64,000 nucleotides of DNA from Candidatus Sulfotelmatobacter sp. (GTDB lineage: Bacteria; Acidobacteriota; Terriglobia; Terriglobales; Acidobacteriaceae), in NCBI GenBank assembly GCA_036500765.1, contig DASYBM010000016.1:372001-436000 (forward strand). The letters are read 5' to 3'. Below are positions 34,638 to 43,104 of this stretch, one piece after another (the stretch's first letter is position 1; each line of letters opens with the position of its first letter). The translations under genes and the position numbers were made by a program. The notes below the pieces were generated by a model that did no database searches, was not told where the DNA came from, and saw nothing but the letters and a program-made list of their open reading frames with translations.

Positions 34638-36272
34638 TTGAGAAACTTGTTTGTGCCAATCAAATCCCCGCACCAATCTCCCCACAACCAAATATTTAAA
34701 GGCCAGAGCGGTCTCGGCCAATCGATCGTGATTCTCGATTTTGGCGCGCAGTATACACAGCTCATCGCGCGCCGCATTCGCGAGCAGAATGTCTTTTCGG
34801 TGGTGCTGCCCTGCACGGCGAAGCTGGACGAAGTGAAGAGCTACGCCCCGGTAGGAATTATTCTTTCGGGCGCGCCCTGGTCGGTCTATGACAAAGACGC
34901 GCCGCCGGCCGATGCACGGGTCTTCGAGTTGGGTTTGCCGGTGCTCGGCATCTGCTACGGATTGCAGTTCATGGTGCACACGCTCGGCGGCAAAGTGCGG
35001 CCCGCAGACAAGCGCGAGTACGGCCACGCGGAAGTTGATATCGTTTCCGACTCGATCTTATTTCAGGGCCTGGCCAAGAAACTCGCCGTGTGGATGTCGC
35101 ACGGCGACGAGGCGCTCGAATTGCCGCCGGGTTTTGAACTGATGGCGAAGACCCATTACGCGGTGGCGGGAATTCAGAACGCCGCTAAAAAATGGTACGC
35201 CGTGCAGTTCCATCCCGAAGTGCACCACACGCCGCAGGGCACGCAGATGCTGCGAAACTTCATCTTTCAGATCTGCGGGGCGAAACCGGCGTGGACTCCG
35301 CAGCGCTTTATCGAGTTGACGGTTGAACAGGTTCGCCAGCAAGTCGGCACTGGGCGCGCCATCCTGGCGCTTTCCGGGGGCGTGGATTCATCGGTTGCCG
35401 CGGTGCTCGTCGACCGCGCTTTGCGTGACAAGAACGGCAAGTCGCGGCTGACTTGCGTCTTCGTGAACAATGGCGTGCTGCGCAAAAATGAATTCGAGAA
35501 GGTGCAAAAAACTTTGCGCGGCAAGCTGGGTCTGCATGTTGACGCGGTCGACGCGGCCGGGCGTTTTCTTAAGAAACTTGAGGGCGTCAACGATCCGGAG
35601 AAAAAGCGCAAGATCATCGGCAATGAATTCATCAAAGTCTTCGAAAAAGAAGCGCGCCGCATCGAGAAGACCGAGGGCAAGGTCAAGTGGCTGGTGCAGG
35701 GGACGCTTTATCCTGACGTGATCGAATCACGCTCGGTTCGTGGACCGTCGCAGGTCATCAAGTCGCATCACAACGTAGGCGGCCTGCCGGAAAAGATGAC
35801 GCTGAAGCTGATCGAGCCGCTGAAAGATCTGTTCAAAGACGAAGTCCGAAAAATCGGTCGCGATCTGGGGATGCCCGAAGAAATCCTACAGCGGCAGCCG
35901 TTTCCCGGCCCCGGCCTGGCGGTGCGCGTGCTGGGGGAAGTTACGCCGGAGCGCCTGGCGCTGCTGCGCGAATGCGACGAGATTGTGGTCAGCGAAATTA
36001 AAGAGGCCGGACTCTACTCGAAAATCTGGCAGTCGTTTGCGGTGCTGCTGCCGGTGATGTCGGTCGGGGTGATGGGCGATATGCGCACGTATGCCTATAC
36101 CTGCGCGATCCGCGCGGTAAGCTCCGAAGACGGCATGACCGCCGACTGGGTGCCGCTGCCGCACGAAGTACTGAAGACGATCTCGACTCGCATTGTGAAC
36201 GAAGTGAAGGGCGTGAACCGCGTGGTGTATGACGTTACTTCGAAGCCGCCGGGGACGATCGAGTGGGAATGA
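34638..36272 (+). CDS. guaA: GMP synthase (glutamine-hydrolysing)
   Basis: A roughly 510-544-residue two-domain enzyme converting XMP to GMP. The N-terminal glutamine amidotransferase domain shows ILDFGAQYTQLIARRIRE, the catalytic Cys in GICYGLQ and His in QFHPEV. The ATP pyrophosphatase domain has the P-loop-like LSGGVDSSVAA, and the C-terminal dimerisation part ends KPPGTIEWE. The only start choices before ILDFGAQ are TTG (34638 or 34647) or GTG (34653); no ATG is available there, so the true start is uncertain and the first about 30 codons may be untranslated. Confidence 0.95.
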   Translation: MRNLFVPIKSPHQSPHNQIFKGQSGLGQSIVILDFGAQYTQLIARRIREQNVFSVVLPCTAKLDEVKSYAPVGIILSGAPWSVYDKDAPPADARVFELGLPVLGICYGLQFMVHTLGGKVRPADKREYGHAEVDIVSDSILFQGLAKKLAVWMSHGDEALELPPGFELMAKTHYAVAGIQNAAKKWYAVQFHPEVHHTPQGTQMLRNFIFQICGAKPAWTPQRFIELTVEQVRQQVGTGRAILALSGGVDSSVAAVLVDRALRDKNGKSRLTCVFVNNGVLRKNEFEKVQKTLRGKLGLHVDAVDAAGRFLKKLEGVNDPEKKRKIIGNEFIKVFEKEARRIEKTEGKVKWLVQGTLYPDVIESRSVRGPSQVIKSHHNVGGLPEKMTLKLIEPLKDLFKDEVRKIGRDLGMPEEILQRQPFPGPGLAVRVLGEVTPERLALLRECDEIVVSEIKEAGLYSKIWQSFAVLLPVMSVGVMGDMRTYAYTCAIRAVSSEDGMTADWVPLPHEVLKTISTRIVNEVKGVNRVVYDVTSKPPGTIEWE

Positions 36273-36294
36273 GGCCGCCCTTAGCTGTTAGCTA

Positions 36295-37014
36295 TTAGCC
36301 TGAGGCCCACGGAAGGTTGATGGAAAGTTCTGGCGCTTGCGCAGGATATCCGATGGGCAGCACATCCGAATACACGAAGCCGTCTCGCGTAACAGTTTCA
36401 CCCGACTCGATCGCAATGGGGCTGGAGAACATAGGTCCGGCGTAGGCGAAGGTGTGAAATTCTCCATTCTCGCCACACGGATCGACTCCCTCGGGCAGGC
36501 GGCGCAGCAGATCGCGATCGAGGTCGCAGCCGGCAACATCCGCCGGCAGCTTGCGGGGATCGAGACAAACAATCCGCGCGTGGAGGCCGGCGTCGAGCAT
36601 TTCTGCAACTAGTTTTTGCGTGTTCGATCCCCAGACCGGGAAGATGGGCTCCAGCCCTGAGCCGCGCAGACGGTCTTCGCGATAACGGCGAACATCCTCG
36701 AGGAAAAGGTCGCCAAAGGCGATACCGGAGATTCCCTCATCGATGGCTGCGGTGCAAGCGGCGGACATTGCCTGCTCGTAACGTTCGTTGCTACAGGGCC
36801 AAGGCAGAGGGACTTCCCACAAGGGCAGACCGGCAGCTTCCGCCTGCAACTTGAGCAGGGCACGGCGCGTGCCATGCATGGCGACTCTTTGGAATTGGGT
36901 ATTGATTATAGTCAGCAGGCCTGCAATTTCTATATCGCTGCGCTGGCGCAGAATGGATAGGGTCCACGCACTGTCTTTGCCGCTGCTCCAGGACAGCAGG
37001 ATTTTCTTTTTCAC
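36295..37014 (-). CDS. Diphthamide-synthetase-like ATP pyrophosphatase (DUF71/PF01902 family)
   Basis: A 239-residue adenine-nucleotide alpha-hydrolase family protein. The PP-loop-like motif is LLSWSSGKDSAW. EFHTFAYAGPMF near the C-terminus is typical of the archaeal/eukaryotic diphthine-ammonia ligase family. Bacterial members have unknown substrates; the eukaryotic activity (diphthamide) is not expected in bacteria. GTG 37014 is preferred as start with GAGG 8 bases upstream (a TTG frame reaches 37059). Convergent with guaA. Confidence 0.82.
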   Translation of the reverse strand: MKKKILLSWSSGKDSAWTLSILRQRSDIEIAGLLTIINTQFQRVAMHGTRRALLKLQAEAAGLPLWEVPLPWPCSNERYEQAMSAACTAAIDEGISGIAFGDLFLEDVRRYREDRLRGSGLEPIFPVWGSNTQKLVAEMLDAGLHARIVCLDPRKLPADVAGCDLDRDLLRRLPEGVDPCGENGEFHTFAYAGPMFSSPIAIESGETVTRDGFVYSDVLPIGYPAQAPELSINLPWASG

Positions 37015-37065
37015 GGCGTCACCCTCACCATTTTGCCGACGCGACCCACCAGGCTGCAACCCGTG

Positions 37066-37464
37066 CTAAGCGTGGACCACCTGAAGTCCTAGCTTTTTCT
37101 CGAAAGCATCAAAGTCGCGATCGCGATGCAGTAAGCGGTGATGATTCTCCAGGCAGAACGTGGCGATTAGACAGTCGATGGTGGCGCGGATGGTAGAACC
37201 ACTTCTGCGCAGCGTGCGATAGTTCTGCGCGGCGGCGATCGCCAGATCGGCGCCGCCCGTCTCGAAAACTTGAAACTTGAGTAGATCTGTCCATACTTGC
37301 GCGAAGGCGGAGTCATTCGTCTCCTGCAGAACTTCGCACAGGGTCAGGTCCGTCAATCCCAGAGGCTGCTGTTGCAGTTCACGATCCAGCCATCTGGTTT
37401 CAGGATTGTCGCTGCCGCGAAGATAGTCGATCCAGACCGTGGTGTCGACGATCACCATGCTCAT
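37066..37464 (-). CDS. PIN-domain toxin VapC-like
   Basis: A 132-residue PIN-domain toxin with VDTTVWIDYL near the N-terminus, LCEVLQE in the middle and the acidic pair in TIRATIDCLIATFC; the late HRDRDFDAF motif is characteristic of VapC. It overlaps the antitoxin stop by 4 bases (ATGA). Neutralised by the upstream VapB-like antitoxin. Confidence 0.88.
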   Translation of the reverse strand: MSMVIVDTTVWIDYLRGSDNPETRWLDRELQQQPLGLTDLTLCEVLQETNDSAFAQVWTDLLKFQVFETGGADLAIAAAQNYRTLRRSGSTIRATIDCLIATFCLENHHRLLHRDRDFDAFEKKLGLQVVHA

Positions 37465-37667
37465 TCAACCGAAAAGCGACCTTTGCGGGACTGGGCGAGA
37501 TCGCCTTCCCAACGAACCTTGCCCCGAAGGCGACGAATGGAGCCTTGCTCATGGGTTCGCGCCAGCAAACGCAAGCCTGCCTCTACGGTTGCCTTCTTGG
37601 TTCGCGCTCCGCTGCACCGCATAGCCCGGCGCATCAAGCGGTCATCAATGTCGATATTCGTTCGCAT
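37461..37667 (-). CDS. VapB-like antitoxin (68 aa)
   Basis: A 68-residue antitoxin of the PF09957-type VapB family: MRTNIDIDDRLMRRAMRCSG, with the TKKATVEAGLRLL helix and a C-terminal basic tail (RRLRGKVRWEGDL). It is encoded first in the pair and overlaps vapC by 4 bases. Confidence 0.88.
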   Translation of the reverse strand: MRTNIDIDDRLMRRAMRCSGARTKKATVEAGLRLLARTHEQGSIRRLRGKVRWEGDLAQSRKGRFSVE

Positions 37668-37696
37668 CGTTGGTTCATTCCAGCGGTAAATTTCCG

Positions 37697-37724
37697 ATGT
37701 GTAAGTATTTCACAATTATGTGTA
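37697..37724 (-). promoter_or_regulatory. Candidate antitoxin operator with two spaced repeats
   Basis: ATGTGTA occurs at 37697-37703 and 37718-37724, 21 bases apart (two helical turns), in the region just upstream of the vapB start on the minus strand. Confidence 0.4.
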
Positions 37725-37728
37725 CCGA

Positions 37729-38112
37729 TCAATCCCGATGGACGGTCTCCATCGAGAACGCCGGCAGGCAGACGGCAATGTATTCGGCGCCGCCTTCGAG
37801 AGGAGTGGAATAACGCACCCACTCGCCGGCGTGGACGATGACGGCTTGTCCGGCGGCGACATCAAGGGACGCTTCTTTGTGTCCGTCGGTGTGATCCTCT
37901 TTGAACTCAACCCGCAGCATGCCTTCTAGAACGACGGTAAACTCGTCGAACTCCGGAGTCTGGCCGGGCTCAAGCCAGCCCTGCGGGCTGCACATGTGGG
38001 CGACGCTGGCGGCAGCGGTGTTGGAGTTGACGCGTCCAATGTATTCGTCAATGAGCTTGGGCTTGTTGCCGGCGGCTTGAACGCGGGTGGGCTGTGGGAT
38101 GAGTGTGGGCAT
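37729..38112 (-). CDS. Cupin-fold protein
   Basis: A 127-residue single-domain cupin. Features: GWLEPGQTPEFDEFTVVLEG and the second half AAGQAVIVHAGEWVRY. The two-motif cupin pattern is recognisable but with only a few metal-binding His/Glu. The ATG at 38112 begins a neat domain; the open frame upstream lacks domain signal. Small-molecule binding or isomerase-type activity cannot be told. Confidence 0.72.
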   Translation of the reverse strand: MPTLIPQPTRVQAAGNKPKLIDEYIGRVNSNTAAASVAHMCSPQGWLEPGQTPEFDEFTVVLEGMLRVEFKEDHTDGHKEASLDVAAGQAVIVHAGEWVRYSTPLEGGAEYIAVCLPAFSMETVHRD

Positions 38113-38811
38113 GGGTCGGCTTCCGGCTTCCGCCTCTCGGCTTCCGGTGATTAGAGTACAACAAAAGCCTTTACCGCAAGGGGCGCGCCGAGAAGGGCCG
38201 CAAACTTCGCTCACAAATGCTCGAGTTCCTATGCCGTCGCTTCCGATCGATCCATCTTCATCAACTTCGTCCTCACCAGTTCATGTTCATCGATTCATCT
38301 GAACTCCAATTCCGTTTCCTGTTTCCAGCTTAAAACGTTAGGAGTGATCACTCCCACAACGGGCGCCAGCCCCGAGCTATTCGGGGTAGCTTATCTGAAG
38401 CGCCCTGGCGTTCGGATGCCCCAACTGTCCCTCGCTCGCATGGGGAGGTTGCGGGGGCCGCGAGTTTCCTAGGACTTGCGCCGCTCACATCCGGGCCCTA
38501 CATTGTCCACAGTACGCGAGGGAGTTTTCTCAGTGAAGGTTGTTCGTCACATCGAAATAATTTTTCTGTGGAAAACGTCCGCCAGGAAAATGGTTTGGCG
38601 GTTATCACGTCCAGGTTCCGTTCAGCCCTGGGCGGATTGAGCGGGAGATTCCTCGCTAGGCCTGAGGAACGGGCTCCGCGCGGGATGAGGTCGCGCAGGT
38701 GGCTGCTTCGCGCATGCGGCGCAGCCGCTTCAATCTGCCCGATTGGATTCCGCGCTTCAATCCCACCGTTTCAATTGGGAGGATAAATGATAGTTGCGTC
38801 CCGGCTCGGTC
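38113..38811. other. Long intergenic region, 699 bases
   Basis: Only short ORFs with no domain signal are present (a 72-residue one at 38568-38786 is not convincing). Features seen: a GGCGCCAGCCCCGAGCTATT-type hairpin (38364-38395), and a CAGGTTGG-poor, purine-mixed stretch. There is no clear promoter, RNA gene or element. Confidence 0.35.
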
Positions 38812-39849
38812 TTACGGTGTTTGCGGAATGACGATCGGCGCGCCGGGGACGCCATCGGGACCGGGGGGGCCTGGAATCACGAGAGGCGGCGGGCTGCTTT
38901 GAGGCAGAGGCGGCGGGCTGTTATCCGAACCAGGTGCCGGATAAAAGATTGGAGGCGGTACGACAGGCTGTACTGTTTCGGGATGCTGCTGGAAATCGCG
39001 AACGGCCTTGGCAACCTCGTCCTGCCGCAAGGTAATCGGATTCTGAAGGATAAGTTCGACCGGCGACCCGGCGGCGAGGAAGAACTGATGCGAACCGAAC
39101 AACAGGGTCACAGAAACAAGCGCGCCGATCGCGCCGCCGATGCCGGCGCCGATGATCGCATCTCTGCCCTGAGTGCCGAATACGGGCGTGGTTACCGTCG
39201 TACAAAACGGCGGCGCTGAGATGCATCCTGGAGGCAGAGTCGAAGTGATCGTGGACTCCGGCTTGCCGATGGAGTGGCCAATGAGCGCTCCAATACCAGC
39301 GCCGGCGGCGGGTACCGCGAACGCCGCGACGCCACGGCCTGGGCCAGGGTCTTTGAAGGCATAGCCGTCACTGCTCTCCAGGATCACGGGGCCCATGACG
39401 GGAGCAACGTAACCATCGGGAAAGGTAATCGACATGCGATCCAGACGGACTTCGCCGCGTCCGCCCTGGCGTTCCAGCCGGTCGACTGTTCCGTCGACAA
39501 AAGTCCCCGGCGGAATAACGACTTCGTCGCCGGAGCTGACCGGTGATGTGATTTGGGCGTAGACGTCATCGCCGCGGCGCAGGTGGCGAGTTTGGACCGG
39601 CTGCGTCAGCACGAGGGCAAGTCGCGTCCCAGCCGGAATAGTGATGGTGGGGCCTCGGCTGTCGGGCTGCGTTGAGCTGGACTGCTCGTCCGACTCCCGA
39701 TTGCCTGGCGATTGATTTTGCGCAAAGCATGCGACGGTTGCGAATAGCACGGCAGCAAAGGCGGCTATTTGCCAGGATTGAATTTTGCCGAGTGTGGAAG
39801 CGAACGAGATGGAAGAAAGGCACGGACGACAGAGTCGACGGCAACTCAT
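38812..39849 (-). CDS. Secreted protein of unknown function with hydrophobic Gly/Ala segment
   Basis: A 345-residue protein. An N-terminal hydrophobic segment is at about residues 27-43 (IAAFAAVLFATVACFAQN), probably a signal peptide. IPAGTRLALVLTQPVQT, RRGDDVYAQITSPVSSG, and EVVIPPGTFVDGTVDRL resemble the beta-domain of TrbI/VirB10-like and related envelope proteins. Two Gly/Ala-rich hydrophobic stretches (AAGAGIGALIGHSIG, IGAGIGGAIGALVSV) look like Gly-zipper segments, and the C-terminus is Pro-rich. ATG 39849 has GAGGTG 5 bases upstream. The specific role is unknown. Confidence 0.75.
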   Translation of the reverse strand: MSCRRLCRPCLSSISFASTLGKIQSWQIAAFAAVLFATVACFAQNQSPGNRESDEQSSSTQPDSRGPTITIPAGTRLALVLTQPVQTRHLRRGDDVYAQITSPVSSGDEVVIPPGTFVDGTVDRLERQGGRGEVRLDRMSITFPDGYVAPVMGPVILESSDGYAFKDPGPGRGVAAFAVPAAGAGIGALIGHSIGKPESTITSTLPPGCISAPPFCTTVTTPVFGTQGRDAIIGAGIGGAIGALVSVTLLFGSHQFFLAAGSPVELILQNPITLRQDEVAKAVRDFQQHPETVQPVVPPPIFYPAPGSDNSPPPLPQSSPPPLVIPGPPGPDGVPGAPIVIPQTP

Positions 39850-40039
39850 AGTGGCACCTCTTGCGAAAGCTCTCTGAGGGCGCTTTCGATTCCTGCGGAC
39901 TCTATTCAGAGGAAACCCGCATGGCATCGATTTGATTCGCCTATCTTTTTGACTCGCCTATCTTCGAGAAAGATAGCACTTTATGCGGTAAAGGTTTGCA
40001 AAGAATGGGTAGGGATTTGTAAAAGCGGGAAGGTTTTTT
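39850..40039. other. Intergenic region before the repeat element
   Basis: Upstream region of the secreted protein gene; no gene or RNA visible. Confidence 0.35.
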
Positions 40040-40227
40040 GTAGAGCAGACTCTTGTCCGCTGCCTTTGAAGTTGCTTTTGATTTTCGTTCCCAGGGGATA
40101 AAGAATCAAAATCAAAGGATCAAAGTCAAAGGTCAAAATCCAAAGTCAAAATCCAAGTTCAAAATCAAAGTCAAAATCCAAGGTCAAAATCAAAGTCAAA
40201 GGCAGCGGACAGGAGTGTCCGCTCTAC
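40040..40227. repeat. 188-base MITE-like element: inverted repeats around AAAATC/AAAGTC array
   Basis: Left end GTAGAGCAGACTCTTGTCCG and right end CGGACAGGAGTGTCCGCTCT are parts of about 30-base imperfect inverted termini (40040-40068 and 40197-40227). The interior (40105-40200) is a purine-rich tandem of CAAAATC, CAAAGTC and CAAGGTC units. No transposase is encoded. Confidence 0.78.
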
Positions 40228-40279
40228 ACCTGAGCTGCGCGGGGCGGACGAATGCATCCGCCCCTGCGTGAGCGGGGAA

Positions 40280-41281
40280 CTATGCGTGGACCAACTCTAC
40301 GCCGTAGATGGAGTGCCAACTGGTCGCGGCTTTCAGCTTGTCGTTGACGTTGTTGATATTCTTCACGCCTTCAGTTTCGAGCCATTTGCGGAATGCGGCT
40401 GCGCCTTGCTTGGCGTAAACGGGGATGCCTTCCTTCCAGGTGGCGCGGCCGCAGAGCACGCCGTTGAACTTCACTCCGGATTCTCCGGCGAGTTCCAGCG
40501 TCTCGCTGAACTCGGCGTTGCTGACGCCGGCCGACAGATAAATGAACGGCTTGGTCGCGACGTTGGCGGCGGCGTGGAAGTGGTCGATGGCTTCTTTTTT
40601 CGTGTAGGCTTTCGTTCCGCCGAATGATTTCGTGCCCTCGACGAACTTCATGTTGACCGGGACTTCGACTTTGAGCACGTCGACGCCGTAGCGGTCTTTG
40701 CTGAATTCGCGCATGCTCTCGGTAACGATGTGCGGCTTCTTCCTGGCGTAGGCCGCGCCCTTCTCGTCTGCGCCCTCTTCGTAGCCGACGAACTCGAGGA
40801 AGAAGGGGATGTCATTGGCGCGGCATTCGTCGCCGATGCGCTCGACCCAGGCGTGCTTGATTTCGTTGACGTGTTTGGGATCGTCGGGCGTGTAGTAGAG
40901 CAGAATCTTGACGCAGTCGGCGCCGGCTTCTTTCAGGCGCCGCGCGGACCACACGTCGAGCAGGTCGGGCAGGCGTCCGGGGCCGGTTTTGTCATATCCA
41001 GTTTTTTCGTAGGCCAGCAGCAGGCCGGCGTTTTTGGCGCGGCGCTTGGCGGCGGGCAGTCCCCACTCGGGATCGAGCAGGATGGCGGTGGCGTGCGGAG
41101 TGAGAACTTCGCTGACCAGACTTTTGAATTCTTCCATCATCTGGTCGTTGACGTCGCAGCCTTTCTCTTTGGCCAGCGATTTTTGCAGGGAGCCGCGCTG
41201 ATCCATGGCAGCGGCCGCGATGACGCCGCGTTCGTTGGAGACCTTCTTGAGACCGGCAAGTTTGCCAGGGGTGAGTTTCAC
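40280..41281 (-). CDS. lacD: Tagatose-1,6-bisphosphate aldolase LacD-like
   Basis: A 333-residue class I aldolase of the LacD/AldC family, cleaving tagatose-1,6-bisphosphate (or a related ketose). The N-terminus is MKLTPGKLAGLKKVSNERGV; MDQRGSLQ, ILLDPEWGLPAA, ADCVKILLYY (Schiff-base Lys in VKILLYY) and KVEVPVN segments are typical. A GTG start at 41281 has a perfect AGGAGG 6 bases upstream, so the longer frame to 41368 is rejected. Aldolase substrate in this organism is inferred; no lac or tag operon is beside it. Confidence 0.87.
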   Translation of the reverse strand: MKLTPGKLAGLKKVSNERGVIAAAAMDQRGSLQKSLAKEKGCDVNDQMMEEFKSLVSEVLTPHATAILLDPEWGLPAAKRRAKNAGLLLAYEKTGYDKTGPGRLPDLLDVWSARRLKEAGADCVKILLYYTPDDPKHVNEIKHAWVERIGDECRANDIPFFLEFVGYEEGADEKGAAYARKKPHIVTESMREFSKDRYGVDVLKVEVPVNMKFVEGTKSFGGTKAYTKKEAIDHFHAAANVATKPFIYLSAGVSNAEFSETLELAGESGVKFNGVLCGRATWKEGIPVYAKQGAAAFRKWLETEGVKNINNVNDKLKAATSWHSIYGVELVHA

Positions 41282-41405
41282 GGGAATCCTCCTGAAGTAC
41301 GGGTGAGATGAGTGCCTGGAAGTACGGAACATTGTAAACCACGGGGCGGGCAAGCGGGCGTTCGGCATCAGGCGTCAGGCGTCAGGAATTCCAAGTCAGA
41401 CGCTG

Positions 41406-41813
41406 CTACGCTGTCCAGTTTTGGACCTTCAGGCCGCGCACGCGACGAAATTCTTTCTCATTGTTAGTAACGAGAATCAGCCCAGAGGCCAGGGCGTGGG
41501 CCGCGATCCAGAGGTCGTTGTTGCTGATGATTTCGCCCTTCGATTGCAGTTCGGCGCGGACCGCTCCATAAATCTCAGCGGCAGCTTCGGGAATGGTAAG
41601 ACACGGCAACAGGCGCATAAGGGCACGCAGCCGTTCCAGATCCTCCGACCGCTGGCCGCGCTTGGCGGCGCCAAAGAACAAGTCACCATAGGAAATGACC
41701 GAAACCGCGGCTTCGCCAGCGCGGAGTTTGTTGAATCGGCGGACGACCTCTTCCGGCCTGCCTTGGCGGATGTAGATAAAAATATTGGTGTCGAGGAGAT
41801 AGGTTAGTTCCAT
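41406..41813 (-). CDS. PIN-domain toxin VapC-like
   Basis: A 135-residue PIN toxin with LLDTNIFIYI at the N-terminus, ISYGDLFFGA mid-protein and the acidic residues of NNDLWIAAHALA near the end; LVTNNEKEF follows. ATG 41813 is preferred over a TTG start at 41834 that would run to within 6 bases of the antitoxin. It pairs with the AbrB-like antitoxin upstream. Confidence 0.86.
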   Translation of the reverse strand: MELTYLLDTNIFIYIRQGRPEEVVRRFNKLRAGEAAVSVISYGDLFFGAAKRGQRSEDLERLRALMRLLPCLTIPEAAAEIYGAVRAELQSKGEIISNNDLWIAAHALASGLILVTNNEKEFRRVRGLKVQNWTA

Positions 41814-41840
41814 CGCGGGTTCCACACTAGCCAATGTCGT

Positions 41841-42074
41841 CTACAGGCCTTTGCGCTTCTGCGGGGGGCCGTCGTCTTCGGCGGCGGCCCGAAGAACATC
41901 TTCGGGTAAACCCGCGATCAGCTCGAAGGCGCGCGCCATGTCGTTGCTTTTTTCGCGGAGAACGATTTCCTTGCCGCGGCGGAAGATTTCGACTTCTTCG
42001 CTCTTGAAGCGGAATTCTTTCGGCAGGCGGACGGCCTGGCTGTTGCCGGACTTGAATACTCGGGCGGTGCCCAT
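41841..42074 (-). CDS. AbrB/VapB-type antitoxin
   Basis: A 77-residue antitoxin: [20 protein letters not shown] is the AbrB-like DNA-binding part and the C-terminal half contains charged toxin-binding residues (ENxxDMARAFELIAGLPEDV). ATG 42074 has a strong GGAGAGGGAG Shine-Dalgarno sequence. The frame is open further upstream, without domain signal. Gene order antitoxin-toxin, as usual. Confidence 0.88.
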   Translation of the reverse strand: MGTARVFKSGNSQAVRLPKEFRFKSEEVEIFRRGKEIVLREKSNDMARAFELIAGLPEDVLRAAAEDDGPPQKRKGL

Positions 42075-42091
42075 GGTCTCCCTCTCCTTGC

Positions 42092-42117
42092 GTATATACA
42101 TTAGGTATATACATTTA
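42092..42117 (-). promoter_or_regulatory. Candidate VapB operator, 13-base direct repeat
   Basis: GTATATACATTAG (42092-42104) and GTATATACATTTA (42105-42117) are head to tail, just upstream of the antitoxin Shine-Dalgarno. A related 13-base pair of repeats lies in front of the antitoxin at 54406. Confidence 0.55.
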
Positions 42118-42361
42118 TCCTGGGTGCCCGCAAGCGGAAGCTGTAGACGTGGGTGAACCATGCGCAGAGCGCGCATGGATGGGACACCCGAAGAAAACAA
42201 TTTTCGACGCAGGGGACACAGACTACGCGATGGGGACAAACTTCTCCAGGATGTTTCGTTTCAGGTTGTCATTTCAACCTCCCGGAACACCTCCGCTCGG
42301 ATGAAAACCATTTTGTCTTTCTCCCGTCTAAGGAGGCAGTTCTTCGAGGAGGGTCTAAGAG
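42118..42361. other. Divergent intergenic region upstream of a DinB-like gene
   Basis: No gene is supported. A GGGACACCCG piece of a repeat family occurs at 42180. The sequence CGAGGAGGGTCTAAGAG immediately before the DinB-like ATG is its Shine-Dalgarno region. Confidence 0.4.
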
Positions 42362-43000
42362 ATGAAACGAGCAAACTTGAAACGATCGAATGCGATCAGA
42401 GTGGTAGTTGCGTGCGCGGTTTTGTTGTCAGGCATTGGCGTAGGCGCAAGCGCGGCATGGGCAAAGAATTCGGACACGGCCGCCGACCACACCGCTCCCA
42501 GTTATGACATGAAGGGACAGGCGCTGGTAGACCTTGACGCAGTGCAGAAAAAGTTTCTGGAGCTGGCGAACGCGGTGCCGGCCGACAAACTTACGTGGCG
42601 TCCCGCGCCGGATGCGCGCTCATTCGCGGAAGTTTTTCTGCATGTGGCCGGCGAGCGCTATGGAATCATGGGGATGATGGGAGCGGAGCGTCCGGCGGGA
42701 TTCGATGGCAAGGCGCTGGAAAAATCCACGACCGATCGGGCGCAGATTGTTGCCGAGCTGAACAAGTCGTGGGAGTTTACGAAGACCGCGATCAACGGCA
42801 TGAGCAACGCCGACTTCGCCAAGCTGCTGCCGAAACTCGGTCCGCAGGCCAATGCCGGGGACGTAGTGTACATCCTGGTCGCCGACGCGCATGAGCACCT
42901 TGGGCAGATAGTGGCTTATGCGCGCGAGAATGGCGTTGTGCCGCCGTGGACGGTGGAGGCACAGAAGGCGGCTGCGGAGAAGAAGGCGGAACAGAAGTAG
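42362..43000 (+). CDS. Exported DinB-like protein
   Basis: A 212-residue DinB-fold protein with an N-terminal signal peptide (IRVVVACAVLLSGIGVGASA, cleavage near AAWAKN). DinB helices are visible: ALVDLDAVQKKFLELANAVP, AEVFLHVAGERYGI and DAHEHLGQIVAYAR, with three candidate metal-binding His residues (VFLHVAG, DAHEHLGQ). The family includes metal-dependent thiol transferases and hydrolases; exported members are common in Acidobacteriota. Shine-Dalgarno AGGAGG lies 11 bases upstream. Confidence 0.82.
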   Translation: MKRANLKRSNAIRVVVACAVLLSGIGVGASAAWAKNSDTAADHTAPSYDMKGQALVDLDAVQKKFLELANAVPADKLTWRPAPDARSFAEVFLHVAGERYGIMGMMGAERPAGFDGKALEKSTTDRAQIVAELNKSWEFTKTAINGMSNADFAKLLPKLGPQANAGDVVYILVADAHEHLGQIVAYARENGVVPPWTVEAQKAAAEKKAEQK

Positions 43001-43036
43001 TAGGCGCTCAGAAGGAAGGTTGCATGAGAGAATCCC

Positions 43037-43104
43037 AACCAATAGCGACCAACGACCAACGACTAACGACCAACGACTAACGACCAACCACCAACCACCA
43101 ACGA
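43037..43104. repeat. Heptamer-type CGACCAA array
   Basis: ACGACCAACGACTAACGACC-type 7-base units, all in one orientation, in front of the DedA-rhodanese stop codon (which is in the last unit, ACTAACTG). Confidence 0.75.

Noticed and set aside
38568-38786. A 72-residue ORF in the long intergenic region
   Set aside because: No Shine-Dalgarno, no domain, ragged composition; not listed as a gene.
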